Shown: positions 50,700 to 62,774, numbered from the stretch's first letter. The stretch is DNA of 64,000 nt from Agapetus fuscipes (GCA_951799405.1 OX637332.1:2485001-2549000), one strand, 5' to 3'. A program made the numbers and translations. The notes: generated from the letters alone by a model not told the origin.

Positions 50700-51196
50700 A
50701 CGTGATCAACTTGTTAAGGGATCCATAGAGGCAAAGGTACGCGACAAATAGAAATAGAACATCACTGAATTTAAACTCAGATTATGGTCAAGACAAAAAA
50801 TAAAACCAACTTTGTTTTAGATTGTTTAAATCCTTCTTTCGTTCTAGGCGACCAATTTTGTTCTTTTAAATGCTAAGGCCAACCTATTTATCCTGAAGGG
50901 CTATTTTGCTAAATTCGATAAGATAAGGCGACAAGATAGCGATTCGTGTCCAAAAATAAGATGAACTGTGATTTTTTATTTATGGAGTTCTTTCGCAAGC
51001 GCTAGCAAGCTCCGACTTGGGTTGGTATCCAAAGTTTAAGGAATTTAGCAAAATAGCGCTTCTGATATGTACTTTGCCTCAATGTTGCAGATGTGTGTAA
51101 TTTATTTAATGTGTCATTCATTTGAGAGTTGAATATGTATAGAATATTTTTAAAATTAAATTTGGAAAGATAACTCATATTTTATGTAACCATGTC
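50700..51196 (+). other. TMEM9 3' UTR (start)
   Basis: First AATAAA lies about 100 bp past the stop (~50,797). The real end is unknown; a longer UTR would include the SINE-B below. Confidence 0.45.
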
Positions 51197-51480
51197 TGGT
51201 CGATAGCTCAGTTGGTAGAGTGCTTGCATTCCATGCCGAGAGCTCGGGTTCGAATCACGCCGATAGAGTCAAATGATTTCCCGTTTTGGAGTTTATTTCA
51301 AACCCAAAATAAAATTCAAGCAAGGCTAACTTAGCGTTCACAAGAAATGGTAATTCAAATGAAACTCCCACTTCAACAGAAGTGGTTGGCATAAGACCGG
51401 CCCCCTTACATGTAAAAATAGATAGGTTCCACTGCTCTTTGAAGAAGTTACACTTTATATTGTGTAGCGTAGTAGTAGCT
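51197..51480 (+). repeat. SINE-B, long form
   Basis: GGTCGATAGCTCAGTTGGTA with perfect A box and GGGTTCGAATC B box; body has several deletions. In the same direction as TMEM9 and 0.5 kb past its stop. A 45-bp end fragment recurs at 51,548-51,592. Confidence 0.85.
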
Positions 51481-51919
51481 TTCCATAAGGAGATTTTATG
51501 CATTTTTTAATTGATTTTCTTGTATGCATTAAAGTAATAAATATGAAATTAAATTCAACTAAGCTGCATGCATAGTGCAACTTCTTACAGCCTTCCTTTT
51601 TACTTCTTGTCCTCGAATGGTATAGCCTAGCTGAAAGTCAGAAATCACTGAAAAACATTCTCAAATAGATGACACCACATTCATTAATTTATATTTTATC
51701 ATTGTCGTAATATCCCTACTTTGCTTTACACAATTACTCATTAAAAATGTAATTTGTATTTTAATACAATATAATTATATATATAATACATATATAATTA
51801 TTATATAGAATTCTAAGTTATAAACGCAGATGTTCATATGAAGAATGGTAATATTTTTTGTATAGGTAATAACTAATATTATTTCAGATTGATTGCCACC
51901 AAAAGGGCGGAAAGCCAAA

Positions 51920-52080
51920 TCTATAATCTAAGTTGCAAGGATATATTCATTTAAAGCTCTCAGATGTATGCCCACAAACCAACATGTGTAGTTCGCGCTT
52001 ACAAAGGATGAATGTGTACTTACAAATAAAATCCAAACCTCAAATGAACATAAGCCCCACAACTTTTGCAAATACTTTTA
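51920..52080 (-). repeat. repeat D, 5' truncated
   Basis: AAGCTCTCAG subfamily; stops at CCCCACAACTTTTGC. Confidence 0.78.
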
Positions 52081-52454
52081 GATAAAGCTATCTAGTTAGA
52101 ATAAAGTGGACTAGAATGTGGCATATCGCCCCCTCAGTGTTTGTTTGGCTTATCTTCCATTTGATTCAAAGATGACCTTTAAATGAATTCAAATATAATA
52201 AAAAAATTGAATAAAAACATTCTACATAATCTGAGCTGAAAACAAAACATAAAACATGATAACGTGAGAGTTATTTTTAATATTTTAAAAATCAATATCC
52301 AGCATTCATAAGACATTAGTCTAGTACACATACCTACAAACATTGCTCTGTGAAATAACCACTGTTGGAGATAAGACAAACAAGCACTAAGGGGACGGTA
52401 TGGCAAATAAACAAGGATTAACTTTACCTTTTTCGAAATACTTGTTTTATTGTT

Positions 52455-52670
52455 GGTTGGTATGAGACTGATCCCCCATGCTGTAAAATCTTGGTTCACT
52501 TTTGCCAATGCCACCGCGGTTTCAAGGAAAGTCATCAGGAGTTGCAAGTTTATGTTCATGTGAGGTTTGATTTATTTTGTATGTACAAATATAGCAAGTA
52601 TATATATGCGCCTGCTTGCGGGCGTGCATTAAATGTAAGCCATGTATCTTTGCAACTTAGATTATAGACA
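52455..52670 (+). repeat. repeat D copy (divergent subfamily)
   Basis: GGTTGGTATGAGACTGATCC, GCCACCGCGGTTTCAAGGAA, ending TTTGCAACTTAGATTATAG. Confidence 0.78.
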
Positions 52671-53404
52671 GGTTGTCTTCACTGTCATCTTTTAATCACT
52701 ACTTAGTAAGGAAACTCTCCATTATGCTTTCTGACTCATATTTTGTAAAGCAAAGTCTTGGTATTATTTTAAATATTATTGTTTCCAAATGAGATACTTT
52801 AGTGAGATAATTGTATTTGTAATTAGAAAATGTATGTAAATATATAGTATAGGATTCTGTTGTATCAATTTTAGTACATTAACCGCCCTACCTTTGGGTT
52901 ATTATTAAAAAAATATGTAAAAAAACATTGGGTTTTCTTTTTCAAAATATGTCGCAGAATCACGGATTCACGGCGTGAAATGTATGGGACAGACAAAAAT
53001 TCTCCGAAAACGTTTGTTAGCTTGGGCTGACCTTGAAACACTTAATGCAATAACGCAGGAACAAACTTGATGAATATGAACGTATAGAATCCGTTTTTTG
53101 GGTTTTCGGGTATAGACATTTTTTTGCATGAATGTACGTGATATGGCTTGTTGCGTTCGGGCGACAATATAGCGAATGTATCATGTATGTTCGTATGGGT
53201 AGGGCATTCTTTAAATACCTAACTCAGGCACGGTATTTTCAACGTTAGCATAGCGACTTCATAATGAGTGATAAGAACGCATGTATGTCGATTGTGTGGG
53301 TAGTTTTTTGCGTCATTTTAAAGTTGTATATGCTAATATTATAAAATACCCAGCCTTAGTTTATTATATTTTTTTTGCAAAAATTATGAAAATAGTTTTT
53401 TTTA
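52671..53404. other. no recognisable gene
   Basis: 53,228-53,250 GGTATTTTCAACGTTAGCAT has relatives at 8,743 and 9,140 (reverse); significance unknown. Confidence 0.3.
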
Positions 53405-53820
53405 TGATGGAGTGATGTTTTCCGGGATCTGTTGCCGTGGTCTGTGGGAGCTGGAGCTTCCGAACGTTTCACCCATTTCTACGATGGGCTTCTTCAGCAT
53501 GAAGTACGATGATGAAGATGATCTTGATGAGAACTGTGAGGTCACAGTACACAGATGCACAACAATAAAAATACACAGATGTCGCTACTAAACCAACAAA
53601 CTCGTATGCAAAGTGTATTTAGTTTCCACATATAAACTCCGAGTTTACACATACTTGCATCACAGTTCTCATCCAGATCATCTTCATCATCATACTTCAT
53701 GCTGATGAACCCCTTGGAAGAAATGGGCGAAACGTCCGGAAGCTCCAGCTCCCACAGACCGCGGCAACAGATCCCGGAAAACATCACTCCAGCATCATCA
53801 GCCGGCCGTGTAAGCCTTAA
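53405..53820. mobile_element. P (Penelope-like?) inverted repeat with two hammerhead-like cores
   Basis: Arms 53,409-53,530 and 53,672-53,793 are imperfect inverted copies (GGGATCTGTTGCC, GGAGCTGGAGCTTCC). Right arm, plus strand: CTGATGA (53,702), CCC/GGG helix, CGAAACGTC (53,728). Left arm, minus strand: CTGAAGA (53,497), CCCAT/ATGGG helix, GAAACGTT (53,470). Both fit CUGANGA, helix II, GAAA. The outer end CATCATCAGCCGGCCGTG is shared with 13.1 kb. Confidence 0.6.
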
Positions 53821-54169
53821 ACTCTTATTCAGTTTTTTTATGTTAAAATTATTTCTATAACTTCTTGTTTCTAAAATAATGTATATTTTTTTTATTATTG
53901 TTTATTTTGTTGCTGCATTGAAAATTAATCAAATCTCTTAAAAATGTGTTGAATTAAAATTTGTTATCGAAAACATATTATTCTGTTTTTAGATTCTTTT
54001 CTCTTTTTTTTAACATCATATATAATAAACATTACATATATTATGCATGTAAAATTTATTGTTTTTTGTTCCTAATAAAACAAAAAATATCCTTTAAAAC
54101 TTGTCTTTTTATTGATAAAATTGATAGTGGGAAGCTATGAGAAAGATAGTCAGCGCTATGATGGAGTGG

Positions 54170-54375
54170 ACGAGAAGGCGGCAATTTGGCTAGTATGTGT
54201 TTGAATTAATTAACACTGGTTTGAATCCCGTTCCTCTCGACAATAGTTTTGATTCTTAGATTAAAGATGTCATTGAGAGATTGTGAATTGATAATTGATC
54301 AAGTAAAGCTTATGAATTATTACTTGTTATTATTAATACTGGTTTCTGGCCAAGACGAAAAAGGTTGGGGAATCA
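54170..54375 (+). repeat. SINE-C, diverged
   Basis: CTGGTTTGAATCCCG B box, a TAATTG-rich middle, ACTGGTTTCTGGCCAAGACG end. Confidence 0.6.
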
Positions 54376-54415
54376 CAAAGAATTTTCAGAGTAAATATTT
54401 TGTCATTTGGTTTTG

Positions 54416-54700
54416 ACCGGTCCGTAGCTTAGTGACAACACTGTGGACTCTGAATGGGAAGGTTGTGGGTTCGAATCCCGGCGGAGCTCAAAAAAAATAC
54501 CATTTATATTTTCAAATTTGCTCTTCGCTGGGTTGAAAAATTCATAAAACCTTTACCAATGACCGGTCACCAAAGTCCATCCAGCCTTACAGCAACTGGG
54601 TCTTGCTTGAGTATTGGCGCTTTGTAGTGACGACCAAGCTCGTACACCTCTGCGGCACTACAACAAGTGTCATAGACCCCTAGATTTCTTAAAAAAATAA
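54416..54700 (+). repeat. SINE-A, full length, type 2 tail
   Basis: GACCGGTCCGTAGCTTAGTG head, B box GGGTTCGAATCCC, then after AAGCTC the tail GTACACCTCTGCGGCACTAC ... TTTCTTAAAAAA. Complete example of the type 2 end. Confidence 0.87.
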
Positions 54701-54718
54701 AAATGTATTCTAACAATG

Positions 54719-54895
54719 AACTAATCTAATCTAAGTTGCAAAGATATGTTACATTGGAGATTCACATTACATGCATTCTCACAACCAGACATGTACAAGT
54801 TCGCGCTTGCACATGCCTCATGTGAACCTACAACATAAAAACCAAATCTCCAATGGACATACACGCTGCAACTCTTGCCGTCCTTGCCGAAAACT
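54719..54895 (-). repeat. repeat D, 5' truncated
   Basis: Young subfamily tail CTAATCTAATCTAAGTTGC, ends at CTTGCCGTCCTTGCC. Confidence 0.82.
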
Positions 54896-55418
54896 AATTT
54901 AACCTTTAATTTAAATTCAAATCTTAATTTCAATGTTTGTTACCATTTGTTTCGTACCTTATAGGAAGATGTGCCTGTATAGGATGCTCGCTCCTGGTTA
55001 ATTGAAATCCTCTTCATGAATGTATTTTAAAATATTTTTTTCTCCTTTAGACCCCCTTCCATTTTTGTGTTTCACAATAATTTAGATTACACAGAAATAT
55101 CTTATAATAACATTGAAACCAAACTTTCAATTATACTATTTATTATTCATATAAAATATTTATAAAACAAATCATTTAAAAATATCATTTTAGGAATGAC
55201 TTTATATTAACTAACTACAGACATTACATCCAGAAAAAAAACATGATCTAAGTCTAAGAATATTTTTTGCGATGATGGCGAAAAATGAAAGAAACAAATT
55301 AAAAAATAAAAGTATAACAGAAACATTTTTGTTATTAATTTTCATATCAATAATTTAGTGTAAAACAATATTTGCTTTATTTTATGATGTTATTTGAAAT
55401 AAACAAAAATAAAATCTG
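54896..55418. other. no recognisable gene
   Basis: AT-rich; nothing recognised. Confidence 0.3.
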
Positions 55419-55420
55419 TA

Positions 55421-55804
55421 CCTTAGAGCATAAACAACGGTAGTCCACTTTTTTGCGTTTTTGAGTTAATGATGCAGTAATTATAACAATTAGCTGTTCT
55501 ATAAGTGGTAAAAATATTGGAGTCCTCGGACTCATAGTTACTGAGATATCAAGTGTAATAAATATGGGATGCACATAAAAGTGCGAGCATAAACCACGGA
55601 AGTTCCACATACGTTGTTCATGCTCTAAGGTGGAACACATTATTTCACATAAATAAATATTGATAAAAGAAGAGAAACAGTTTGTACAGATCAAAAATAT
55701 CTTGTCTAGTTTAGAAGTTATGATGGTTTAAAGTGCACATTTTCATTAAATCTCGTCTCCTGCACATTTTACTAAATGTGACTACCGTTGTTTATGCTCT
55801 AAGG
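55421..55804. mobile_element. Tc1/mariner-like MITE with TA flanks
   Basis: 384 bp, ends CCTTAGAGCATAAACAACGG / CCGTTGTTTATGCTCTAAGG, flanked by TA (55,419-55,420; 55,805-55,806). An internal pair, GAGCATAAACCACGG and GTTGTTCATGCTCTAAGG (55,586-55,631), repeats the terminus, so one element may be nested in another. Confidence 0.8.
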
Positions 55805-55806
55805 TA

Positions 55807-56675
55807 CAGAAATAAAGCGTTTCTTCACAGGTTGAGTTTGATACCTCGAGAACTTTCGGAGTGTTAACACAGCGTTTTCAAGAGACTGACTGCTTTGGTA
55901 AATGTGGAAAATGATGTGGTAACACTACGAAAAGAGGTATTACACTAAACCTGCGATGAAAAATTTTGTTTTATGTATTTCAAATGAATCTTCACACAAT
56001 GTGTTTACAATACGAAAACGCTTAAACCTTTATGTTTTCATTATTTTGAAAGAATGAAATGGAGTACCTCAGTGTTTCACTGAAAAGTTTAGAATGAAAA
56101 TAAATACTATGTTTTAACATGTTCATCAGTAGCAAAAAAGGCAGTTTTTTTAATGAATTTTTTATGTTTTTCAAAGTTTCGTAGCAGTGCTTTTCCGCAT
56201 CTTTTTTGCCGAACAAGTAGGCATCTTAAAGGTGTAGAATACGTCTCAAAGAAACATTTACTGGATTACTCACAACAAATTTGATCCATAACTGATCCAT
56301 AGATCATAATTTTTTTTATATGCATGGAATGGTGGTTAAGCCAATTTGCTGAGTGTGAATAACACCGTTAGAAACTGACTTATTCCCAAATACTGAAATA
56401 TAAAAATTATATTACTCCTTTTAATGATAAACTCCATGTCCTTTTGTTTGAGTTGAATACTTTGTTATCTAAAAAACTAGATGTAAAACTAGCAGTTTAT
56501 TCCTTGCACACATAAAATCATTCTATAAACCTTTATTTAATGATTGTTTAACATATGAGGTGATTTAAAGTAAAAGTCATGTCAGAGTCGTATAGAAGCA
56601 AAGATGACAATCTAGGATTATTTTGAAAATGAAATAAACTATTGAATTATAAAGAGTATTTTGTAAATGTTGTAT
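55807..56675. other. no recognisable gene
   Basis: AT-rich; frame at 56,022-56,216 (minus) is low-complexity. Confidence 0.3.
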
Positions 56676-56965
56676 CTATAATCTATAATCTAAGTTGCAA
56701 GGATATATTCATTCAAAGCTCTCAGATGTATGCCCACAAACAAACACATGTAGTTCGCGCTTACAGATGCTGATGTTGTAAAAAGTAAAAAAACCTGTTT
56801 CAGCGTTTATGTTTCTTTGAAGTTTCAGGTTTTATTTTTTAAAAGGGCACGCAGTACGTGTAAGTGTGAACTTGAACATGTCTGCTTGTGGATATGAATG
56901 TAATATGTATTTTAAATGTTTTGATTTCTTTGCAACCTAAGTTTTAGATTATACATATGGAGTTC
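56676..56965. repeat. two repeat D halves in opposite directions
   Basis: 56,676-56,780 reverse 3' half (AAGCTCTCAG type); 56,800-56,965 forward, strongly diverged (CCTGTTTCAGCG to GCAACCTAAGTTTTAG). Confidence 0.65.
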
Positions 56966-57045
56966 AAGAGAATGCCATGTTCTGTGTTTCCGTATATTTA
57001 TCTCATCTTAAAAAAAAAAACGAATGGATTGCCGCCTTTGTTTCT

Positions 57046-57118
57046 ACACGACTCATTGGTTAACTGGCACACGACTCATTGGTTAACTGGCACATGACTC
57101 ATCGGTTAACTGGCACAT
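57046..57118. repeat. 23-bp tandem repeat, three units
   Basis: ACGACTCATTGGTTAACTGG plus CAC, three times with two substitutions in the third. Confidence 0.9.
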
Positions 57119-57145
57119 AATGAGTAAAATAACATATTTACCTAT

Positions 57146-57358
57146 CAGCGGCGAAGGGTGCCATACAAGCCGATTCCCATCAGTTTCTCGTTGAAAATGA
57201 GGCAAAAATGATAATAAAGTAGACTGCATGGTTTCAATGGGGAAAAAATATGTATTGTTTCTTTGGTTTTAAATGTATTTTTTTTACTTTGTACCTATAT
57301 TTTTTAACTACTTTGTTACATCATTTTAAACCGGCTTGTATGGCACCCTTCGCCACTG
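57146..57358. mobile_element. hAT MITE, 213 bp, 8-bp target duplication
   Basis: Ends CAGCGGCGAAGGGTGCC / GGCACCCTTCGCCACTG, matching for 26 of 27 bp, and exact TTACCTAT on both sides (57,138-57,145; 57,359-57,366). Confidence 0.92.
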
Positions 57359-57519
57359 TTACCTATAGATTACATTTTTTTTCTACCTAAATAATTACAC
57401 ATTTCATAAAATGCTGTTGCGAGTTGAGAATGAAATGAATTAAAAAAAAATGAAGAAAGATAAGAAATAAATATGATGAAATTGTTACATATTGTCCAAA
57501 AGTTGGCTTATGCAATTAA

Positions 57520-57700
57520 TGAGGTATGAGGCTGAACCAAACTGAAAAAAAATAATAGTAAAAAAAAATCATGGAAAGGGGGCGAGAGTTGCAGGGCTTA
57601 TGTTCTTCTGAGGTTTTGGGTTTATTTTGTAAGTATTCATGCAGAATGTGTAAGCGTGAACTTTAAAATGTCATGCATTCAATAAATGGCCACCTTAAAG
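57520..57700 (+). repeat. repeat D, diverged
   Basis: GAGGTATGAGGCTGAACC, GAGAGTTGCAGGGCTTATG, GCAGAATGTGTAAGCGTG. Confidence 0.65.
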
Positions 57701-57784
57701 ATAAAAGTATAGAAAATAATTGCATTTATCTGAGAAACCGAAATTAGCTACACTTGTCCCTTTTTCAGTTTTACCTTTAAGGTA

Positions 57785-57988
57785 TTAAGGTATTGCCAAT
57801 GCCACCCCGTTCAGGGAACGGCGGCAGGAGTTGCAAGGTTCATGTTCATGTGAGGTTTTGTTTATTTGTATGCACACATGCAGAATGTGTAGGCGCGAAC
57901 CTACATGTGCCTGTCTGTGGGCATGCATTTAATATGAGCCTTGAGTGTTAACATATCTTTGCAGCTTAGATTATAGATAGATTATAGT
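57785..57988 (+). repeat. repeat D (type copy of divergent subfamily)
   Basis: GCCAATGCCACCCCGTTCAG, GCAGAATGTGTAGGCGCGAA, ending GCAGCTTAGATTATAGATAG. Confidence 0.82.
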
Positions 57989-58399
57989 ATCGATAAATTG
58001 GCAATTTATGCACATATCTTTTAGGTATTCATTTGAGATGCCCAAAATTGTTAGTCAATTTTGGTTTTTGTTATTTTTTAGAATTGAGTTTTTTAAATTA
58101 ATAGTAATAAAATGATCATTTCATTGACTTTATATTGAGAGTAAATATGGCAAGATGGCAGTACAAAGATGTGCTAGGATTTTTTTATATACAAGGTTTT
58201 ACAGATCATAGCATATTCATGCTTATTCATAAACAATCCTTAGATTTAATATCACAAAATTGTTCATAGAAAAAACAGAAAATGTCCATACTATGTCTTT
58301 ACTAGATTTATTAATTTTATTCTATTTCTCCTAAGCCAATCAGCTGTATAAAAATAATTGTTTTTATTTTGATACGTTTTGTGATGCGTTCCTTTACTT
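57989..58399. other. no recognisable feature
   Basis: AT-rich; nothing recognised. Confidence 0.3.
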
Positions 58400-58625
58400 T
58401 AAGGTTAGTATGATACTGAAAATCTATACTGTGAAAAATCGGTTCACTTTGACAATGTCACCCCTGTTTCAGGGAAGGTCGGCAAGAGTTGCAGGGCTTA
58501 CGATTAGGTATTAAAGATTTTTTTTTGTAAGTGCACATGTGCCTGCTTGTGAGCATACATTTTTTATGAATCTTAAATGTTTATATATCTCTGCAACTTA
58601 GATCATGGATTACTATATGAATGAA
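58400..58625 (+). repeat. repeat D copy
   Basis: GGTTAGTATGATACTGAAAA to CTCTGCAACTTAGATCATGG; short deletion in the middle. Confidence 0.78.
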
Positions 58626-59054
58626 TAGTTCGCTGACTAGACTTTGCAATTTTTGTGAGAAAAACGACTCGTTTGTAGGAAGATTTCAAAAGAAATGAGG
58701 CCTGCACATTTCAAAAGGTCTGCAAAGTTGTCATGTCGCACGGCCGGGTTGCTAGAGCAATTACTAGGTCAACTAACAATTTCTTATTAGTTGCTTAGAA
58801 CCGTAGTTACACAGACTTGTGATGCTTGCCCTCTGAGAAAAATAATAATTTTGAACCTGAAAATAAATTAAATAATAATAAGTAAATAAACTACATTTAC
58901 TCTATGTAAAATTTAGCATCATTGTACATAGTATTCGATTGAAGTATGAGTGTATATCTTGTCTCTAGTGTAATATTTACGATGTTGTTACATTCAGAAC
59001 CAAGGTGCATAGCAATCATTCAAACAAATGCATGTGTCTAGCAACCCAGTCAAA
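58626..59054. other. no recognisable feature
   Basis: Nothing recognised. Confidence 0.3.
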
Positions 59055-59293
59055 TCGCACGTTTAATTAAAGAGCAATAACTCGAAAATTGGGAAAATCG
59101 AGATTTTGTAATAAAACGCAAGAACAATGCGAGAAGAATAGGTAGAATGCGACAGCCGTTCAATTTGGACAAATATGACCGAGATAAAACATCGGCCGCC
59201 TTTTTCATCCCATACAAGTTGTACTGGTTGTCTGAACTTCAAACGTGATTTCCCAACATTCTTATTTTTTGCTCTTTATGATTAAACGTGCGA
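59055..59293. mobile_element. MITE G, copy 2
   Basis: TCGCACGTTTAATTAAAGAG ... GATTAAACGTGCGA, inverted relative to 24,458-24,705 and about 240 bp long. No clear target duplication in either copy. Confidence 0.87.
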
Positions 59294-59624
59294 ATTTGAT
59301 GTCACATTTTGTTCCACCAATTTGAAATGTGCTACCTCAATTGGTTTATTTTTATGTTGATGAAGGCTTAATGTATCTGATAATTATTTCTATTAGTGGA
59401 TCCAAAGAATACTGATATGGTTATACAACTTAGAATTCTGAACAATGAACTGAAGCTTGTAGATAGAAAAAAAAACATTGTTTTTGGATTACATTATACA
59501 AGTAGTATAATTTAATATCCACAACTGGGTTGGCAAACATACCATCCGCATTGTCAGATAGTCTTTATTAATTTCAAGAATAAAACAATTTAAATTAGTT
59601 GTGAATATTGAATTATACTGAAAT

Positions 59625-59903
59625 GGGGCTGTCCATATATTACGTCATTCGCATTAAGGGGGGGGGAGTCTGGTCTGCAGATGATGGCAAATGATGTACG
59701 AGTACTAAAAGTGACGTCCTTCTTGTAAATACCAATTTCTACAAAATATTATGTAAGTAATATAACATTACAAATTATTAAGCACATCCATTATTACAGA
59801 AATTGGGGGGGAGGGTCATTAGATAATGACTATAGGATGATTGTAAGGGGGGGGTGGGGTCGAAAATTGGCCAAAATCGATGACGTAATTTATGGACGGT
59901 CCC
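59625..59903. mobile_element. MITE with GGGGCTGTCCAT ends
   Basis: 279 bp, ends GGGGCTGTCCATATATTACG / TAATTTATGGACGGTCCC, AAT on both sides as a possible 3-bp target duplication. Three G-runs of 7 to 9 lie inside (59,659; 59,805; 59,848). Confidence 0.75.
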
Positions 59904-60399
59904 AATGTATTCAAATAACAAAGTTATTTTTTATCTATCAAAATGAAAAATTACAAAGGCTATGTGTCAAAAATAAATACAAATGAAATAGTATTTATTT
60001 TTTTGAATAAAAGCTTTTGAAATAGATGAGATGAAAATGAGAAGCTTATTCATTGATGAATCTTGACACACTTTTTTAAATATAAAAGATAAGATCTTTT
60101 TAATGCACTCTCATTGAGTCCCTTGAATTGTAACATTTTAATATAGTTGTCTCTAATCTATGACCTGAACATAGTAAAAAATAGAAGTAATAAAACATGG
60201 CAAAAATTCCCCTCTGTTGCATGTATAGAAAAAATGTATTACAACTAAATTCTTCTATCTTCCCTACATATTTCTACATACGCAAGTGTGACAAATGGAC
60301 CTGACACAAAATTTAATATTTGGGTTCTGTATCGACGGACTAACGTCACAGTTCTATTTGACTAGGGTCCTTAATAACAAAATATAGTTTTTCTTTCCT
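59904..60399. other. no recognisable gene
   Basis: AT-rich; nothing recognised. Confidence 0.3.
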
Positions 60400-60622
60400 T
60401 AGCACCCATACTGTAAAAAATGTTTCACTTTGCCAATGTCACCCCTGTGTCAGGGAAGGTCGGCAAAAGTTGTGGGTCTTATGTTTATTTGAGGTTTGGA
60501 TTTTATTTGTAAGTACACATTCAGCATTTGTAAGCGCGAACTACACGTGTTGGTTTGTGGGCATACATCTGAGAGCTTTGAATGAATATATCCTTGCAAC
60601 TTAGATTGTAGGTTATAGATTA
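60400..60622 (+). repeat. repeat D, AAGCTCTCAG-type subfamily
   Basis: CACCCATACTGTAAAAAATG to TTGCAACTTAGATTGTAG; first ~35 bp missing. Confidence 0.83.
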
Positions 60623-60904
60623 GCAATCCGGCCGTGTGAATTTACAATATTTTTGTTTTTGGGATTTGCGCCGTCTTATACCATGTTTCATTTATTCTAG
60701 AAGTATGTATCTTTATTGCAAGTATAAAAGATTGCATAAAGTCCCATCAATTGCGTACATACAAAGAATAATGAAACTATATCACTCACTATGCGTGCTT
60801 TTGTATATTACATACATTTTTCTAATAGCGCGATTGAGGGGAATTCACGCAATGTCTTATACTACTCGAAAGACACAAAAATGGCTTGGAGATGGTTTAT
60901 GGTT

Positions 60905-61165
60905 CTTGGCTTATAGGTTGGTATGCGGCTGACCACCCGTGCTGTAGAAAATGGCTCACTTTGCCAACGTCACCCCTGTTTCAGGGAAGATCGGCAAGAG
61001 TTGCAGGGTGTATGTCCATGTGAGATTCGGGTTTTTATATTGTAGGACTACATGCGGCATGTTTAAGCGCGAACTTATGCATATATTTTTTGTGAAAGTG
61101 CATATAATGTGAACCTTTAATGTTACATATATTTTGCAACTTAGATTAGATTAGATTAGAATATC
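60905..61165 (+). repeat. repeat D, full length
   Basis: TTCTTGGCTTATAGGTTGG to a tail of three GATTA units. Confidence 0.88.
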
Positions 61166-62774
61166 TCCTGCAAATCCAAGAGTCTCAAGAAGAGTGTTCT
61201 AGATTTCAATTTTCAAAACCAAATCAACAAATTCTTATCCCTACATATAACTGAGAGTTTTAGTAACTATAAATCACATTGAACTAATATTCTAAAATTC
61301 CATTATAAAATATATAACATTGTTTAAACTATTGCATATAATTTGTATTCAACATTTTAATTAACATGTAGCTTAGAGTGAAGTCTATGCGCTATTTAGT
61401 TCAAACTTCAACCGTTAGAAAAATAGAAACACTCTGTCTTATTCATTAAACGGGTTGAACCCAAAATCGTAGTTAAACCGACTTTTCCCTAAGGGAAAAA
61501 CAAGCATAAACCAAAATTAATGATTAGAACTTTTTTTTTTGTGAATAAGCAGCATTGGTTTTATACTGTCCAACAGTTAAAATTTCTATTTCTATTTATG
61601 CTAATAGTTTACATTGTAGGTACAATAATGTCAACAAACTCATTAGCTTATCACTTAGCTTACTATTATTACAATATCAGAGAGAATATAAAGTAGCTTT
61701 TAGCATTTTAATTTTAGCAGCACATGTTGATATCACTTCAAAAATGATTAAATCTAATCTAAATCTAGTACAATAGTTTACACATCCCTTAAATTAATAG
61801 AATTGCTTAGTCTATTTTCTAATTAATTATCAAAAGCTCTCAGGCTCCGTGCGGTTTGAAGAATATAGGATGAGCTTTTTTTAAAGTAGTTGAGCAAACT
61901 TGTTTTTTTTTTTAATCACAATACACTTGCTAAATAAAACTTAACCTGTGTATTACGTTGGATAATTTTTGACCAAATAAGCTTTGATAATGTCTACTAG
62001 TAATATTGAAAAATAAGATTCTGTCTGTTCAGATCTATATAGTATTTCAATATTTCTCCTTAAATGATTTCACTAAAAATAAAATGTGTCAAATTGCACA
62101 TTGCAACACAAATAAAAGGGACAATCAATAGAATGAACTTAAAATACATTTTAGGTAAAAATAAAATCCATGTTTCAGGTATTCCTAATCGTATACTTAC
62201 CCCCATATTCACTGATCGTACTAACAGTACTCTTAGGCCTCACTAGCTCTTAGAATGGTCTTTATTTAGGCTTGTGCTGTATAAATACAAACCAATCTAA
62301 GTGCTAGTGAGGCCCAAGTGAAGTGATAGTAAAATTTATGAATGTAAGGGTTGATATTCAAAGTATTCATGTTGAAAGCTAAAAATTGTATTTTGTTTAA
62401 AAAATCTGCATTTCTTTCTCTCATTTACTGACGAAAAGATGTTATTTTTCGAAAGCAGATTGATCTTCAAAAGTATGAGTAAATTTAAAATTTATTTAAA
62501 GAAGGGTAAGCAGTTGACCTGTGACATCATAAACAATCAATATGAAAAAGCGATTCCCTTAAGGAAAGGATAAAAAGTATTTCATATCTCTGTGAAACTA
62601 AAGACGGTAGGATATCAACTGGTTTGTTAAGCTTTCCAATTAAAAAACTCTTAAGTCTGTGAAGGGGTACTCTCTTTCGTTACATATTTTTTAAGTTTGA
62701 ATTATTAGAAACATCATAATTGATCCCTTTAATTTGATAACACCATACATTTCACTTTACATCTCAGTACACAT
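61166..62774 (-). other. 3' UTR and downstream DNA of the SLC36-like gene
   Basis: No coding content. Candidate AATAAA signals on the minus strand at 62,496-62,491 (about 280 nt past the stop) and 62,266-62,261. An inverted repeat AGGCCTCACTAGC / GCTAGTGAGGCC (62,236-62,248; 62,303-62,314) could form a hairpin. Confidence 0.4.

Noticed and set aside
59625..59903. G-runs as G-quadruplex switch
   Set aside because: Three G-runs are about 145 and 45 bp apart, too far for an ordinary quadruplex; the structure is explained as a MITE.
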